DNA of 64,000 nucleotides from an uncultured Pirellulaceae bacterium. GTDB lineage: Bacteria; Planctomycetota; Planctomycetia; Pirellulales; Pirellulaceae. Made by a program: the position numbers and the translations under genes. A model generated the notes under the pieces. It saw only the letters and a list, made by a program, of their open reading frames with translations. It made no database searches and was not told where the DNA came from. Positions 27,652 through 36,758 of this stretch are shown piece after piece. The stretch lies in the NCBI GenBank assembly GCA_938084685.1, contig CALKGE010000012.1, positions 1-64,000 on the forward strand, in the 5' to 3' direction. Every line of letters starts with the position of its first letter. Positions within the stretch are counted from its first letter, which is position 1.

Positions 27652-28104
27652 GATGCTCACTTTGTCTGAGTTGATACTGGGGACGACAATATTCAGGTCC
27701 TCTATGGTACACCAAGTCGTATCCGAGAGAAATCCCGCCAAAAATGACACTGGTCAGACAAAGTTTTTCACTCGTGACCGCCGCGATCCTCGCCCACTTC
27801 TCTCCAAAAACCCGGTAGAACCCGGTGCCACCCACTCATAAGAACCCGGTGCCACCCACTCATAAAAATCAGGTTAAGAATCAGGTGCCACCCACTGATT
27901 GAGTATCCCAAAACCACATCAAACGCCCCATTTCGAGTGGGTGGCACCTGATTCAGCGGTGGATTCAGCCAAGATCGAGTGGGTGGCACCTATTTCAGCA
28001 CCTAGTTCAGCGGTGGATTCGGCCAGGGTCGAGTGGGTGGCACTTATTTATGGCCAGAGTTGCCACGGATATTCTGGCGTAATACGACGAAGACGAATCA
28101 ACTG
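27652..28104. repeat. Intergenic cluster of GAGTGGGTGGCACC repeats
   Basis: About 450 bases between ychF and the next zinc-ribbon gene with no supported coding sequence. Six copies of a 14-bp motif lie at 27824-28044. Three read GGTGCCACCCACT on the plus strand (about 27824, 27848 and 27884), and three read as the complement GAGTGGGTGGCACC (27935-27948, 27977-27990, 28031-28044, the last ending CACT). The two halves face each other, so they could pair into a large hairpin. A 17-bp segment TTCAGCGGTGGATTCAGCC also recurs in the right half (about 27953 and 28007). The pattern suggests a small dispersed repeat element with inverted arms. Confidence 0.7.
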
Positions 28105-28908
28105 TTAATTTTGAAACATTGCGAGTCTCGCCACTACGGCAACCTCGTCCTTGAGTTGTGCAGCCAGATCTGGGTTGAGCTTCATAATACGAGCGACCTC
28201 TCGCTCCAACTTGATTTCCGCTCCCATCTGCCTGCTCTTGTATTCCTCCATGAGCGACATGATCTCCATGTTAGGCTCGTCCCGATCCATACTTTCCATG
28301 AGCGGATTTTGAGTTAAGGCAATTTGAGAAAGTCGTTTCAGATCATCCATGACTTCCTCAAGTTTTTCCTGAGAATCAACATACCTCAGAATCTTTCCCA
28401 TCAGTTCCGTACAAGTGGTTTGGGCATCAAGGTATTCATCCATGACCGTAGTTATGGATGATTCATCGCGAGTATTCACTGCGGCCAGAAGCTGATTTGC
28501 TTGCTCATCAGTGAGAACCAAACGTTTGACTGGACGTAACAGGTAGTAGGAATAGCTCCCGATAGCCAGAATCAGTATCGTCATTACGCTCAGAAAAAAC
28601 GTTCGCGATATCCTGGTTTGATCAAATTTGGAACTGTCAAAATGCTCACCTGCCGCTGCTGCGTCTTGCTGAGCTTTCCGTTTCGCTCGAAAAATCGACT
28701 TGGTACTAACCGCATCAGACGGAGCGTCCGACTCCTCCTGGCTGTTCACTTTGGGTGCGGACCGGTTGACGACCGGAGCCATTACTTCGGCAGACTGCGC
28801 AGGTACGTTTAGCGACGCACTACACTCCGGACAATCGATCGTCTCGCCCTGTTTTTCATCCGCAACGTTGACGGTTTTTGAACACATCAAACAACGAAAA
28901 GAAATCAT
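28105..28908 (-). CDS. Zinc-ribbon single-pass membrane protein, helical C-terminus
   Basis: A 267-residue protein with an N-terminal zinc-ribbon motif (Cys6, Cys9, Cys26, Cys29; 'CLMC...CPEC'), a polar linker, a transmembrane segment at about 104-125, and a charged, mostly helical C-terminal domain with many acidic residues and methionines. The second ATG (28908) is chosen because GGAGAG lies 6 nt before it, whereas it abuts the first ATG (28914). The function is unknown. Its architecture matches the longer protein at 12978-14543, minus the glycine-rich repeats, which suggests paralogous membrane-anchored zinc proteins. Confidence 0.7.
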   Translation of the reverse strand: MISFRCLMCSKTVNVADEKQGETIDCPECSASLNVPAQSAEVMAPVVNRSAPKVNSQEESDAPSDAVSTKSIFRAKRKAQQDAAAAGEHFDSSKFDQTRISRTFFLSVMTILILAIGSYSYYLLRPVKRLVLTDEQANQLLAAVNTRDESSITTVMDEYLDAQTTCTELMGKILRYVDSQEKLEEVMDDLKRLSQIALTQNPLMESMDRDEPNMEIMSLMEEYKSRQMGAEIKLEREVARIMKLNPDLAAQLKDEVAVVARLAMFQN

Positions 28909-29079
28909 CGGCATCTCTCCTCCGAATCAATCACACGATAGAAGACAACCTCGTCTCCCTAACATCATCGTACGATAATTCCTTTGGTCATTACAGAAAG
29001 ATCAGGATTCAACAACTAGTAGACACGTACTACTGATTTTAATCGTAGAAAAACGAAACCTTGAAATGAGCCCGTTTCC

Positions 29080-29937
29080 TTATTGGTCCGAGTCGTACCC
29101 GGTTAGTGGGCGAATCCACACATTTCGGAATCGAACCGGATTCCCGTGATCCTGCAAGGTAAGCGGAAGCTGCTGGGCATGAGCTTTCCATTGAGCAGGG
29201 TCTTTGTGAGCGACCTGTCCCAGGCTTGTGGCACGATTATGAACGACCACGCCATTGTGAAACACGGTAATGTGTGCCGGTTCCACGAGTGCACCTTCTT
29301 CATCGAATTCTGGCGCTTCGAAGACGATATCGAAAACCTGCCACTGACCTGGTGCTCGCGACGCATTAACCAACGGTGGATACTGGCCATAAATAGCCCC
29401 GGCCTGTCCATCTGAATAGCTGCGGTTGTCATAGGAATCCAGCACTTGAATCTCGTAGAGTCCCATAATCATCACTCCACTGTTTCCACGTCCCTGGCTG
29501 TCTCCTTGGACCTCGGACGGAGTCGCAAACTCAACATGCAGCTGGCAACTTCCGAAAGATTCCCGAGTTCGAATGGATCCGGTCCCGTTGACTTCCATGT
29601 AACCATCTTTCACGATCCATTTCGCTCTGCCACCATTGCCAGCCTGCCACTGCGAAAGATTCTTGCCGTCAAAGAGTACCGTTGCGTCCGATGGAGCAGA
29701 CCCTGCTTTTTCCTGAGTACTAGCTGTTGGCGGCGTAATAATCCATGGCTCAGGACGTTCTTTATCATGAACTCCCCAAGGCTGCCCCGGCACGTTGAGC
29801 GTATCATCATACCCCTGGTCCGGCTGGCCCGTACGATGACGTCCTTTGAGCTTGGACTTGGTTTTCCCGGCTTCTGCGGGAACACTCACCAACATCACAC
29901 TTAGTACAGAACAGATTGCTACGATTCGCTTGAGCAT
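29080..29937 (-). CDS. DUF1080 (3-keto-disaccharide hydrolase-like) exported protein
   Basis: A 285-residue protein with a signal peptide ('KRIVAICSVLSVMLVSVPAEAG') and one DUF1080 domain (about 70-285). Typical features are 'TVLFDGKNLSQWQAGNGG', 'NSGVMIMGLYEIQVLDSY' and 'PGQWQVFDIVFEAPEF'. The family is a jelly-roll fold; some members hydrolyse 3-keto sugars. The ATG at 29937 is chosen because GGAGG lies 9 nt before it, whereas it is immediately next to the first ATG (29946). The protein is likely periplasmic and may take part in sugar degradation. Confidence 0.85.
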   Translation of the reverse strand: MLKRIVAICSVLSVMLVSVPAEAGKTKSKLKGRHRTGQPDQGYDDTLNVPGQPWGVHDKERPEPWIITPPTASTQEKAGSAPSDATVLFDGKNLSQWQAGNGGRAKWIVKDGYMEVNGTGSIRTRESFGSCQLHVEFATPSEVQGDSQGRGNSGVMIMGLYEIQVLDSYDNRSYSDGQAGAIYGQYPPLVNASRAPGQWQVFDIVFEAPEFDEEGALVEPAHITVFHNGVVVHNRATSLGQVAHKDPAQWKAHAQQLPLTLQDHGNPVRFRNVWIRPLTGYDSDQ

Positions 29938-30026
29938 GACTCTCATCCTCCATCAGACATTTTTCAGTTTCGCATTTGAGAAACGTCAGTATATCAGAGA
30001 ATCCGCAGGAACGGTCGAGGACGAGG

Positions 30027-31325
30027 TCAGGTAAGTAACTGGTCTATCGGAGTTCCTTTGGAGAGCGCCATCGGACGACCAATCGGCGTCTCCAGCTCGT
30101 GCTGATAGTCAATGGCCAGGGCCTTCAATACCGTTGCATGGACGTCAGCAATCGACACCGGCTGCACAACATCAGCCGTCTTATTCTCAGCTTCGAGATT
30201 CGGCGCCGGGTTTGTCTCTCCAACAACCTGACCTCCTCGAATACCTCCACCACCAAGTACTACGGAGAATCCATGTGGCCAGTGATCCCGGCCACTCGCT
30301 CGATTCAATCGCGGTGTCCGACCAAATTCACCTGCCCAAATCACGATGGTATTTTCAAACAAACCATCTGCTTTCAAGTCAGCGACCATGGCTGCCATGG
30401 CCGGATCCAGGATTTCGATTCTATTACGCTGGCCTTCCGTATTATTGATGTGTGTATCCCAACCACCCAATGTCACTTCGACACAACGAACGCCCGCTTT
30501 GACCAACTGAGTTGCAACAAAACAGCCTCGACCAAAGGCGTGATCTCCGTATCGTGCCAGGACGGCTGACGAAACATCACTGACCGAAAACGCTTTCAAT
30601 TGTTCGGATGACATCATCCGCTGCGCGCGGCGAATTGAAAGCTGATGCAGTGTTTTGGATTTATCCAGATTACGCAAACGGCCTCGAGCGAATTCAGATT
30701 CGACCACACCCAATAGATCACTGCTTCGCGTATCCTGCCGCCGCTGGTTCACACGTGCCTGAACATCGGGAATCGGTCGCAATGGATCTCCGATCTGAAA
30801 TGCGTCGAAAGCATCACCCAAATAACCTCCCCGTCCAGGATGCGTACTGGACAAAATCGAAACATGACGAGGAATATCGCTTTGACTGGGCAATTGGTGG
30901 CAAACCACCGCTCCAATCGACGGATGTACCAGAGTCGGATCGGGACGAAACCCCGTCTTGATGTTATATACTCCCCGAGCGTGATCCCCTTCCTTACTGA
31001 CAACACTTCGCACAATACTCAGATGCTCCATCTGCTCGGCAACCCGTGGCAAAGTGGAAGCAATTTCGATTCCCTTGGCCGCCGTTTTGATTGCCCGTAC
31101 GCCTCCGGAATACTGTTGTTGAGCAGACTCAGCGGGATCAAAGGTATCGCGTTGACTGGGACCACCCTGCATCCACAATACGATGACGTTTTTAGGAGGT
31201 TTTCGCTCGTCAGGACTCGTCTGTTGAGCCCGAGTCAAACTGGCAGACAGGAGTGTCAACCAGGAACCTCCCGCCGTTTGCAGTAAAGTGCGACGATTCC
31301 AGTGAGCTGGCTTTTGACACGACAT
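30027..31325 (-). CDS. DUF1501 family protein with Tat-like signal
   Basis: A 432-residue DUF1501 protein. A twin-arginine-type signal is at 'HWNRRTLLQTAGGSWLTLL'. Landmarks are 'VIVLWMQGGPSQRDTFDPAE', 'TQLVKAGVRCVEVTLGGWDTH' and 'WAGEFGRTPRLNRASGRDHWP'. It lies 27 nt downstream of a DUF1549/DUF1553 gene on the same strand, forming the third such pair of the window. Confidence 0.87.
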   Translation of the reverse strand: MSCQKPAHWNRRTLLQTAGGSWLTLLSASLTRAQQTSPDERKPPKNVIVLWMQGGPSQRDTFDPAESAQQQYSGGVRAIKTAAKGIEIASTLPRVAEQMEHLSIVRSVVSKEGDHARGVYNIKTGFRPDPTLVHPSIGAVVCHQLPSQSDIPRHVSILSSTHPGRGGYLGDAFDAFQIGDPLRPIPDVQARVNQRRQDTRSSDLLGVVESEFARGRLRNLDKSKTLHQLSIRRAQRMMSSEQLKAFSVSDVSSAVLARYGDHAFGRGCFVATQLVKAGVRCVEVTLGGWDTHINNTEGQRNRIEILDPAMAAMVADLKADGLFENTIVIWAGEFGRTPRLNRASGRDHWPHGFSVVLGGGGIRGGQVVGETNPAPNLEAENKTADVVQPVSIADVHATVLKALAIDYQHELETPIGRPMALSKGTPIDQLLT

Positions 31326-31352
31326 GATTGCAATCTCCCCTCTCTTTCCCTG

Positions 31353-33047
31353 CTAATGAGACCAGGAAAACTCGGTACTATTGGTCAAGGTCCAGAACAG
31401 ATCTTCAATCACCTTGCTACGTTGATGCTCCGGTATCTCCCTAAATTTCTTCAGGAAATGCAGTAATTCCGTCTGAGTTGGCAAGCGCGTCAATACGGCT
31501 AAATAAACCGAACGAATGGCAGCTTCATCATCTTTGGTAATCGTGGCGATCCGAGCTGATGCGTTGGCACCATTTCCGTTGGCAATACGACTTTGGAGCA
31601 GGTTACCGTTCATTAGCAGTAGTCGCTGGGTAACTGTACCTCCTCGATCCTCAAACTCGTCTTCCCCGGTATCGCCAAATCGCCTGACAAAGTCATCCAT
31701 CTCACTTTGTTGCTGCAGTCGTACCAGGTAACTGACATCAGCGTTGATCGTCTTCAGACTGGCCGTCTGATTGAGTGCTCCGGCAACCTGTTCCGGACGC
31801 AGGCGAACCAATGGAAAGACAGACCAGGCTGACTCGTGGTCTGCCGTCACCTCAAAATCCGCTCGGCTATCCATCCTGAATACCTTCAGTCGGGTAATCA
31901 TGCGAATCAGGTGGTGAACGTCGAAATCACTCTTCACAAACTCATCCGTCAAAGTTTCCAAACCGGGAGGAAATGGGCCTGCCAACGGAATATCATCGAC
32001 AGGCTCAACCAGCGGACGTCCAAAAACGATCGACCAGATTCGATTAACGGCCGTTCTGGCAAACGCACGGTTATTCGGATGCGTAACCCAGTCGGCCAAC
32101 TGGTCACGTCGAACCCCATCCGACTCTGACAATTCCCTGTAAAACGGAACTACCGGAGGCACAATCACTTCGTCTTCGGCATCAAGATACCTAAAGGCAT
32201 AGTGTTCACGATCATCTTCTACTCCATAAAACCCAGTTTTTACCTGGGAGTAAAAAGCTGCGAATTGATGAAAGTCCGACTGCAAACTCTCCCGAGCGGG
32301 ATTCTCGGGATCCAGCGCAATGGTACCCAGCCGATCGTCATGACATTGCAGACAATCGATTCGTAATCCCAGGAAGGCACGACTTGTGCGTCCTGCCAGT
32401 TTCATGATGTCTGGTCGTCCCTGGTTTTCCTGGGTGATCGTGGCCGTCACAAAATTCACTTCCGGGTCGCTTGTCCACACTCCCTTACTCGCAATCAGAG
32501 TATGCACCAGGTCGTCATACGGCTGGTTTTCCATTAGCTGGTCGCTAAGCCATAACCGAAATCTCCCTCGCCGATAAATAAGAAACGGCCCCGTATCCAC
32601 GCCGACAAACACTCTGGCAAACCGCTCGCTCACATAATCTGAATACCGCCGGTCTTGCAACAGATAGTTGATATATCGATCCATGATCTGGTCATCTGTC
32701 GACTCATAACCGGTATCCAGCGTAAAAGCCTTGATCTCCTCAACCGAAGGAATCGTGCCGTGCAATGCGAGCGACGCTCGACGCATCACCGTCAGCGTGC
32801 TGGCTGGTGGTGCATGTTGCAATCCTTTCCCCTGCCATGCAGCCTGAAACTGCTGGTCCACCTGCTGCACAACATCCAGGAATCCTGAATCCTGCTGCTG
32901 GTGGTTACCCACTCGCTTCACCGATTGAGGTAATTGCCGAAAGCTGAAGGCGCTGCCCATCAATGAGCCGATAGCGACGCCACAGATCAGTACAAAAAGA
33001 ACTGTCTGAGCCACAGGACCCAATTTTGAGTTTGCTTTTTCTGTCAT
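31353..33047 (-). CDS. DUF1549/DUF1553 family protein with membrane anchor
   Basis: A 564-residue protein with one N-terminal membrane segment (about residues 13-33) that could be an uncleaved anchor. Residues 60-270 resemble DUF1549, including 'DDRLGT' preceded by CLQCH (about residue 232). Residues 310-560 resemble DUF1553 ('LADWVTHPNNRAFARTAVNRIWSIVFGRPLVEP', read over about 312-345). Unlike the 1360-residue homologue it has no separate cytochrome domain and no LamG domain, though its CLQCH motif could hold a heme. It is paired with the following DUF1501 gene. Confidence 0.82.
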   Translation of the reverse strand: MTEKANSKLGPVAQTVLFVLICGVAIGSLMGSAFSFRQLPQSVKRVGNHQQQDSGFLDVVQQVDQQFQAAWQGKGLQHAPPASTLTVMRRASLALHGTIPSVEEIKAFTLDTGYESTDDQIMDRYINYLLQDRRYSDYVSERFARVFVGVDTGPFLIYRRGRFRLWLSDQLMENQPYDDLVHTLIASKGVWTSDPEVNFVTATITQENQGRPDIMKLAGRTSRAFLGLRIDCLQCHDDRLGTIALDPENPARESLQSDFHQFAAFYSQVKTGFYGVEDDREHYAFRYLDAEDEVIVPPVVPFYRELSESDGVRRDQLADWVTHPNNRAFARTAVNRIWSIVFGRPLVEPVDDIPLAGPFPPGLETLTDEFVKSDFDVHHLIRMITRLKVFRMDSRADFEVTADHESAWSVFPLVRLRPEQVAGALNQTASLKTINADVSYLVRLQQQSEMDDFVRRFGDTGEDEFEDRGGTVTQRLLLMNGNLLQSRIANGNGANASARIATITKDDEAAIRSVYLAVLTRLPTQTELLHFLKKFREIPEHQRSKVIEDLFWTLTNSTEFSWSH

Positions 33048-33164
33048 GACACCGCCAGACGCTAATCCGTCCCTTTATTCAGAGTGACTAAACCGTCGCT
33101 TAGTATATATTATTAGCATTCAGCAAGGAAAAAACGAACCTCGCTGGAGACGAAACCATTTGGC

Positions 33165-34418
33165 ATGAATGAATCCACCTCACCATCGAATGACGAGCAA
33201 CCATCGCTTCAGCCGGAACGGCAAGTGATGCAGGCGACCGCAATTTATGATCTGACTGCCTATCAAACCGATGGTGAACCCGCAGCAGACCGAAAGCCAC
33301 CAACTTTTCTACCTCCGGTTCTGACCTGGCCATGCATGAAGATAGCAGGCATGGTCGAATGGTTATTCGGTGTGATATCGATGATCGCCATACTCACCCT
33401 TTGTGCGGCCATCCCGATTCTGCAGTTTGTAACACTTGGGTACCTGCTGGAAATATCATCACAGATCGTTAAACAGCGCAAGGTACGAGCAGGATTCGTA
33501 GGAATTCGCAAGGCAGCCCGAATCGGAGGATTTGCTCTGGGAACTTTGATTGTATGGCTGCCCGCCTTCAACGTTTCGGACATCTTCCGCGACGCTAAAA
33601 TTTTATTGGGAAACTCGCAGGACATTCGTCCGTTCAGCATTAACCTCGTCGTAGTACTTCTGCTGACTGTTGCCTATACGCTTTGGGCCTGGCTGCGAGG
33701 CGGTAAACTGCGGCACTTTTTATGGCCAGCGCCGGTTCGTTTTTTCAAGTCCATTCTGAAGCGGCAAACGTATCAAGAGGCTGTAGCAGGATTCTGGAAG
33801 TTCACCGATTCTTTGCAAATCGGACCAATGTTCATGCTGGGTCTGCGAGGATTTCTGGGAGCTGGCATGTGGCTACTTCTTCCAGTGCTGTTGTGTATTG
33901 GAGGTACCCAATTACCAGAAGGGCTGCGCGGACTGTCTACTCTACTCGGCCTGCCATCATTGGCATTCGTGCTTTGCTATTTACCAATTCTGCAAACCCG
34001 ATTTGCGGTAGGCCGTGACTGGAAGGTCTTTTATGAGATCGGTGAGGTTCGAGCATTATTCAAGCGAGCTCCGATTGCACTCTGGATATCAATGCTCTCG
34101 GTGTGGGGCTTTGCACTGCCCGTCTATCTGGCAAAAATCCAGCTCACTCCTCGCGAAGTTTTCCTGCTGCCAACAGTCATATTTGTTATCTTTGCCTGGC
34201 CATCCCGCATGCTGCTGGGGTGGGCCTATGCACGGGCCACCAAGCGAGAAACCGACAGAAACGTGATTTCGATCTGGCTTTCACGACTGGCCATCGTTCC
34301 CGTCGTCATGATCTATGCCGGCGTCGTTTTCCTGTCTCGCTATACATCCTGGTATGGGGATTGGAGTCTGTTCGAACAACACGCTCTATTAATCCCCATT
34401 CCACTTTTAGGTGGATAA
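33165..34418 (+). CDS. Multi-spanning membrane protein, unknown function
   Basis: A 417-residue protein. A soluble acidic N-terminus (about 1-60) is followed by about eight hydrophobic segments, the first near 66-95 ('GMVEWLFGVISMIAILTLCAAIPILQFVTLGYLLEI' region). It resembles the DUF4013-type membrane proteins of planctomycetes, with the conserved 'PILQFVTLGYLLEI' core, but no function is known. It is divergent from the DUF1549 gene; the short gap between them is AT-rich (tatatattatt at about 33101-33115) and may hold promoters for both. Confidence 0.65.
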   Translation: MNESTSPSNDEQPSLQPERQVMQATAIYDLTAYQTDGEPAADRKPPTFLPPVLTWPCMKIAGMVEWLFGVISMIAILTLCAAIPILQFVTLGYLLEISSQIVKQRKVRAGFVGIRKAARIGGFALGTLIVWLPAFNVSDIFRDAKILLGNSQDIRPFSINLVVVLLLTVAYTLWAWLRGGKLRHFLWPAPVRFFKSILKRQTYQEAVAGFWKFTDSLQIGPMFMLGLRGFLGAGMWLLLPVLLCIGGTQLPEGLRGLSTLLGLPSLAFVLCYLPILQTRFAVGRDWKVFYEIGEVRALFKRAPIALWISMLSVWGFALPVYLAKIQLTPREVFLLPTVIFVIFAWPSRMLLGWAYARATKRETDRNVISIWLSRLAIVPVVMIYAGVVFLSRYTSWYGDWSLFEQHALLIPIPLLGG

Positions 34419-34439
34419 ACCCGACCAGCAACGCCAGTT

Positions 34440-34835
34440 TCACTCGCGGTCGGTCACGACTTCACCCAAAAAGTTAAATGGCACTCGGGGAATCAGAAAA
34501 GCAATCAGGTCCCCATCGTTTTGCTGTAGCAGTCCATCAATCATCTCACAGTCGACTTTTCCCAGCACTCGCACTGGGACGGCATCGCGAGGATCAATCG
34601 GAATCTCAATCAACGATTCCATGTGCGAGGCCCAGCCACCTAAACGATCAACCGCTTTATTCTGTGACACGAGATATTCAACGGTTGCATGCCAGCCCCC
34701 AAAACGACTCTGCCAGGAGTCCGGCAAAGTGAAGGGGGAATTGTCTACTTCAAATTCCAACGCAAGGTCCGGAGCACTCCCACCCTGTGATGTGATATTT
34801 AACGTGCCACTACCCTGCTTCACTTCAAAGTGAAA
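34440..34835 (-). pseudogene. In-frame 3' part of the DUF2071 gene, after a TAA
   Basis: Directly after the TAA at 34836-34838 the same frame continues for 131 sense codons to a TAA at 34440. The residues ('FHFEVKQGSGTLNITSQGG', later 'SLIEIPIDPRDAVPV' and 'LIPRVPFNFLGEV') complete the DUF2071 domain begun upstream. The only possible independent start is a GTG at 34823, with no ribosome site. This is therefore the severed C-terminal part of one gene, not a separate gene. Confidence 0.65.
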
Positions 34836-36077
34836 TTAGCCACTCTTGTGCGACGGCAATCCATCACTCATGAGTCGACTGCCAATCACGTGGACTGAAC
34901 TATTGAAGCAGGTCTTCAGAAAGTAAACGGCTCCAGCTCCCTGCTTGGTGGCGTCAAGGTAGACACGCCAGTTGCTCTGCAGCGGAGAAGGCAACCATCT
35001 GCGCAACTTACCCAAAAACCGAGGGCCAAATCCACCATGTTGGTAAGTCAGAATAGATACTACCGCCATGGAATCTCGCGAATCCACCTGGAAACCATCC
35101 GGCAACAGTTTAGATACTCGTTCGGCGGGAACAAGCCAGTTCAGGTAGAGCACATTACGGATGTCCGAGGTAAGTACTGGTGTACGAGCCAGCTTACCTA
35201 CCAGTCGCATGATATCGCGGATCCCTTTGGAATTCAGTAATCCTGACGTCCAGCGTAAAGAACTGTTCGTTGGGAATTCAAGATGCTGCAGCTGCTGGCT
35301 GGACTCGCGAAAAAACTCATGATGACGATCACCCAACGCAGCGGTGAAAGCCAGCATCCAAACAAACAGAACGGGAAATCCGATTCCGTTAAACAGAACG
35401 ACGAGGTGAAAATCCAGATACTCGATCCCACCGGCAAGCACGGGTGCGGCAGCATGATGACAGGCGAGAACAGACAGCGTAAAGGCGACCAGATCGATGG
35501 CGCTCAGTATCAGGAATACTTTCAAATGGCGCACATGACCATGATAAGCGACAAGCGCGGCGGTCCAGCAAAGTTGCATCAGCGTATACCCAAACGCCCC
35601 GCAGGTAGTTGTCATGACAATCCAACGTGCTTCCCAACGCACGTACTCGGACGCATTCCCCAGGCAAACAGCCTGGCGAGCTTGTTCTACAAAGCTGGTC
35701 ACAAGGGCATATTCGCCCCACTGTTCCGGAATGATTGCTGCCACGGTAAACAGCAGCGCGAGAATACTCAGCGCAAACGGCAGGCGGCCTATTGACGCGG
35801 TCTGTCGGCGAACGTTGTTGAAATAAAGCATCAACAGGACAGCTGCAGCCAGATTCGCCAACGCCACCAGCTGCCAAAGATGCCATCCCAAACGCCAGAG
35901 TGTTGAATTCTCTGCTACATAAATCGCTCGTTCCAATACAGATTTTTCTATATCCAGTCCGGGCTGCATAATTCCCAGAGCTGCAAACAGAGCGATGGCA
36001 TGCAGAAAGGCAGACACCACAAAACTGATGACCGTCAGACGATAAAGTAATCGAGAAGATGCAGGATTTTTGTTCAT
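34836..36077 (-). CDS. Membrane protein with DUF2071 domain, 5' part ending at an in-frame stop
   Basis: A 413-residue product from the ATG at 36077; the frame is open to 36182, but that would overlap the divergent neighbour. The N-terminal half has about seven membrane helices (residues about 15-225). The C-terminal part begins a DUF2071 (YqjF-like) domain with 'VLYLNWLVPAERVSKLLPDGFQVD' split around residues 315-340, and 'AGAVYFLKTCFNSSVHVIGSRLMSDGLP' near 385-410. It ends at 'HKSG-TAA' in the middle of the domain, and the missing rest follows in the same frame. The intact protein would be 544 sense codons plus the altered one. Confidence 0.7.
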   Translation of the reverse strand: MNKNPASSRLLYRLTVISFVVSAFLHAIALFAALGIMQPGLDIEKSVLERAIYVAENSTLWRLGWHLWQLVALANLAAAVLLMLYFNNVRRQTASIGRLPFALSILALLFTVAAIIPEQWGEYALVTSFVEQARQAVCLGNASEYVRWEARWIVMTTTCGAFGYTLMQLCWTAALVAYHGHVRHLKVFLILSAIDLVAFTLSVLACHHAAAPVLAGGIEYLDFHLVVLFNGIGFPVLFVWMLAFTAALGDRHHEFFRESSQQLQHLEFPTNSSLRWTSGLLNSKGIRDIMRLVGKLARTPVLTSDIRNVLYLNWLVPAERVSKLLPDGFQVDSRDSMAVVSILTYQHGGFGPRFLGKLRRWLPSPLQSNWRVYLDATKQGAGAVYFLKTCFNSSVHVIGSRLMSDGLPSHKSG

Positions 36078-36166
36078 CCGAGAAAACCTGTGCCATTCAT
36101 TCTGGATTTCCAAGTAATTACTATATAGGTAATTCAACCGCCGCTTTGTGAGACAATTAACTAAAA

Positions 36167-36598
36167 ATGCCTGATGTACCACGCACAGAGTCCGCTTCTG
36201 CTGCTCGCCAACTCAGACTTCTATTGCAATTATTCGGAGTGCTCTGCATTACGGCATTCTTTCCTTTTGTAATGCCCGTGCAATGGATGGACTGGGGCCA
36301 TCAACAGCTCGGACTGGGACCATTCCCGACGGACAAGCCAATTGCAGTCTATCTGGCTCGCAGCACATCTGCCTTATGTGGACTCTACGGAGCATTTGCG
36401 TTGATTCTGGCCACGGACATCGTCAGGTACCAGAAACTCATCCAGTTTCACATCATTGGCCTGTTCTCCATCGGTTCCATAGGAACTCTGCTGGCATACC
36501 AATGTGGAATGCCGACCTTTTGGATTTTGACTGACTTTGTCAGCATTCTGATTATCTGCCCCTGGAAATACATGTTGTACAAACGGGTTTTCTCCTGA
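36167..36598 (+). CDS. Small membrane protein, unknown function
   Basis: A 143-residue protein with about four hydrophobic segments (near residues 17-37, 64-85, 94-112 and 118-136) and a short polar N-terminus. A typical feature is 'PVQWMDWGHQQLGLGPFPTDKPIAVYLARSTSALCGLYGAF', read across about 42-82. No named family is recognised. It is divergent from the DUF2071 gene; the two starts are 89 nt apart and may share a regulatory region. Confidence 0.65.
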   Translation: MPDVPRTESASAARQLRLLLQLFGVLCITAFFPFVMPVQWMDWGHQQLGLGPFPTDKPIAVYLARSTSALCGLYGAFALILATDIVRYQKLIQFHIIGLFSIGSIGTLLAYQCGMPTFWILTDFVSILIICPWKYMLYKRVFS

Positions 36599-36677
36599 CC
36601 TCTTCACGGCGTTATCCGTCCACCATGTCGTCCAACCTCAGACTCGATTTGTACTACCAACTACAGCGTGTTCTTTA

Positions 36678-36708
36678 TTGGCTGGCGCGATCTGATTTGT
36701 CTTATAAT
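36678..36708 (+). promoter_or_regulatory. Candidate promoter of the PlsC-like gene
   Basis: TTGGCT (36678-36683) and TATAAT (36703-36708) with a 19-nt spacer, 50 nt before the ATG at 36759. The -10 box is perfect; the spacing is slightly long. Confidence 0.4.
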
Positions 36709-36758
36709 GAAGCAAACAACCAGAGCAGTCTCAGGCAAGTTTCTGACAGAGAATATTC

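Noticed and set aside
27824..28044. Possible CRISPR array
   Set aside because: The repeats are 14 bp, irregularly spaced and occur in both orientations, and no cas gene is present.
27768..28108. Open frames with repeated Trp-His or Trp-Val-Ala-Pro strings on both strands
   Set aside because: They are translations of the GAGTGGGTGGCACC repeat cluster and have no independent coding support.
35389..36096. A 235-codon minus-strand frame within the DUF2071 gene
   Set aside because: It is a different frame of the same region. The hydropathy and DUF2071 motifs fit the frame 34836-36077.
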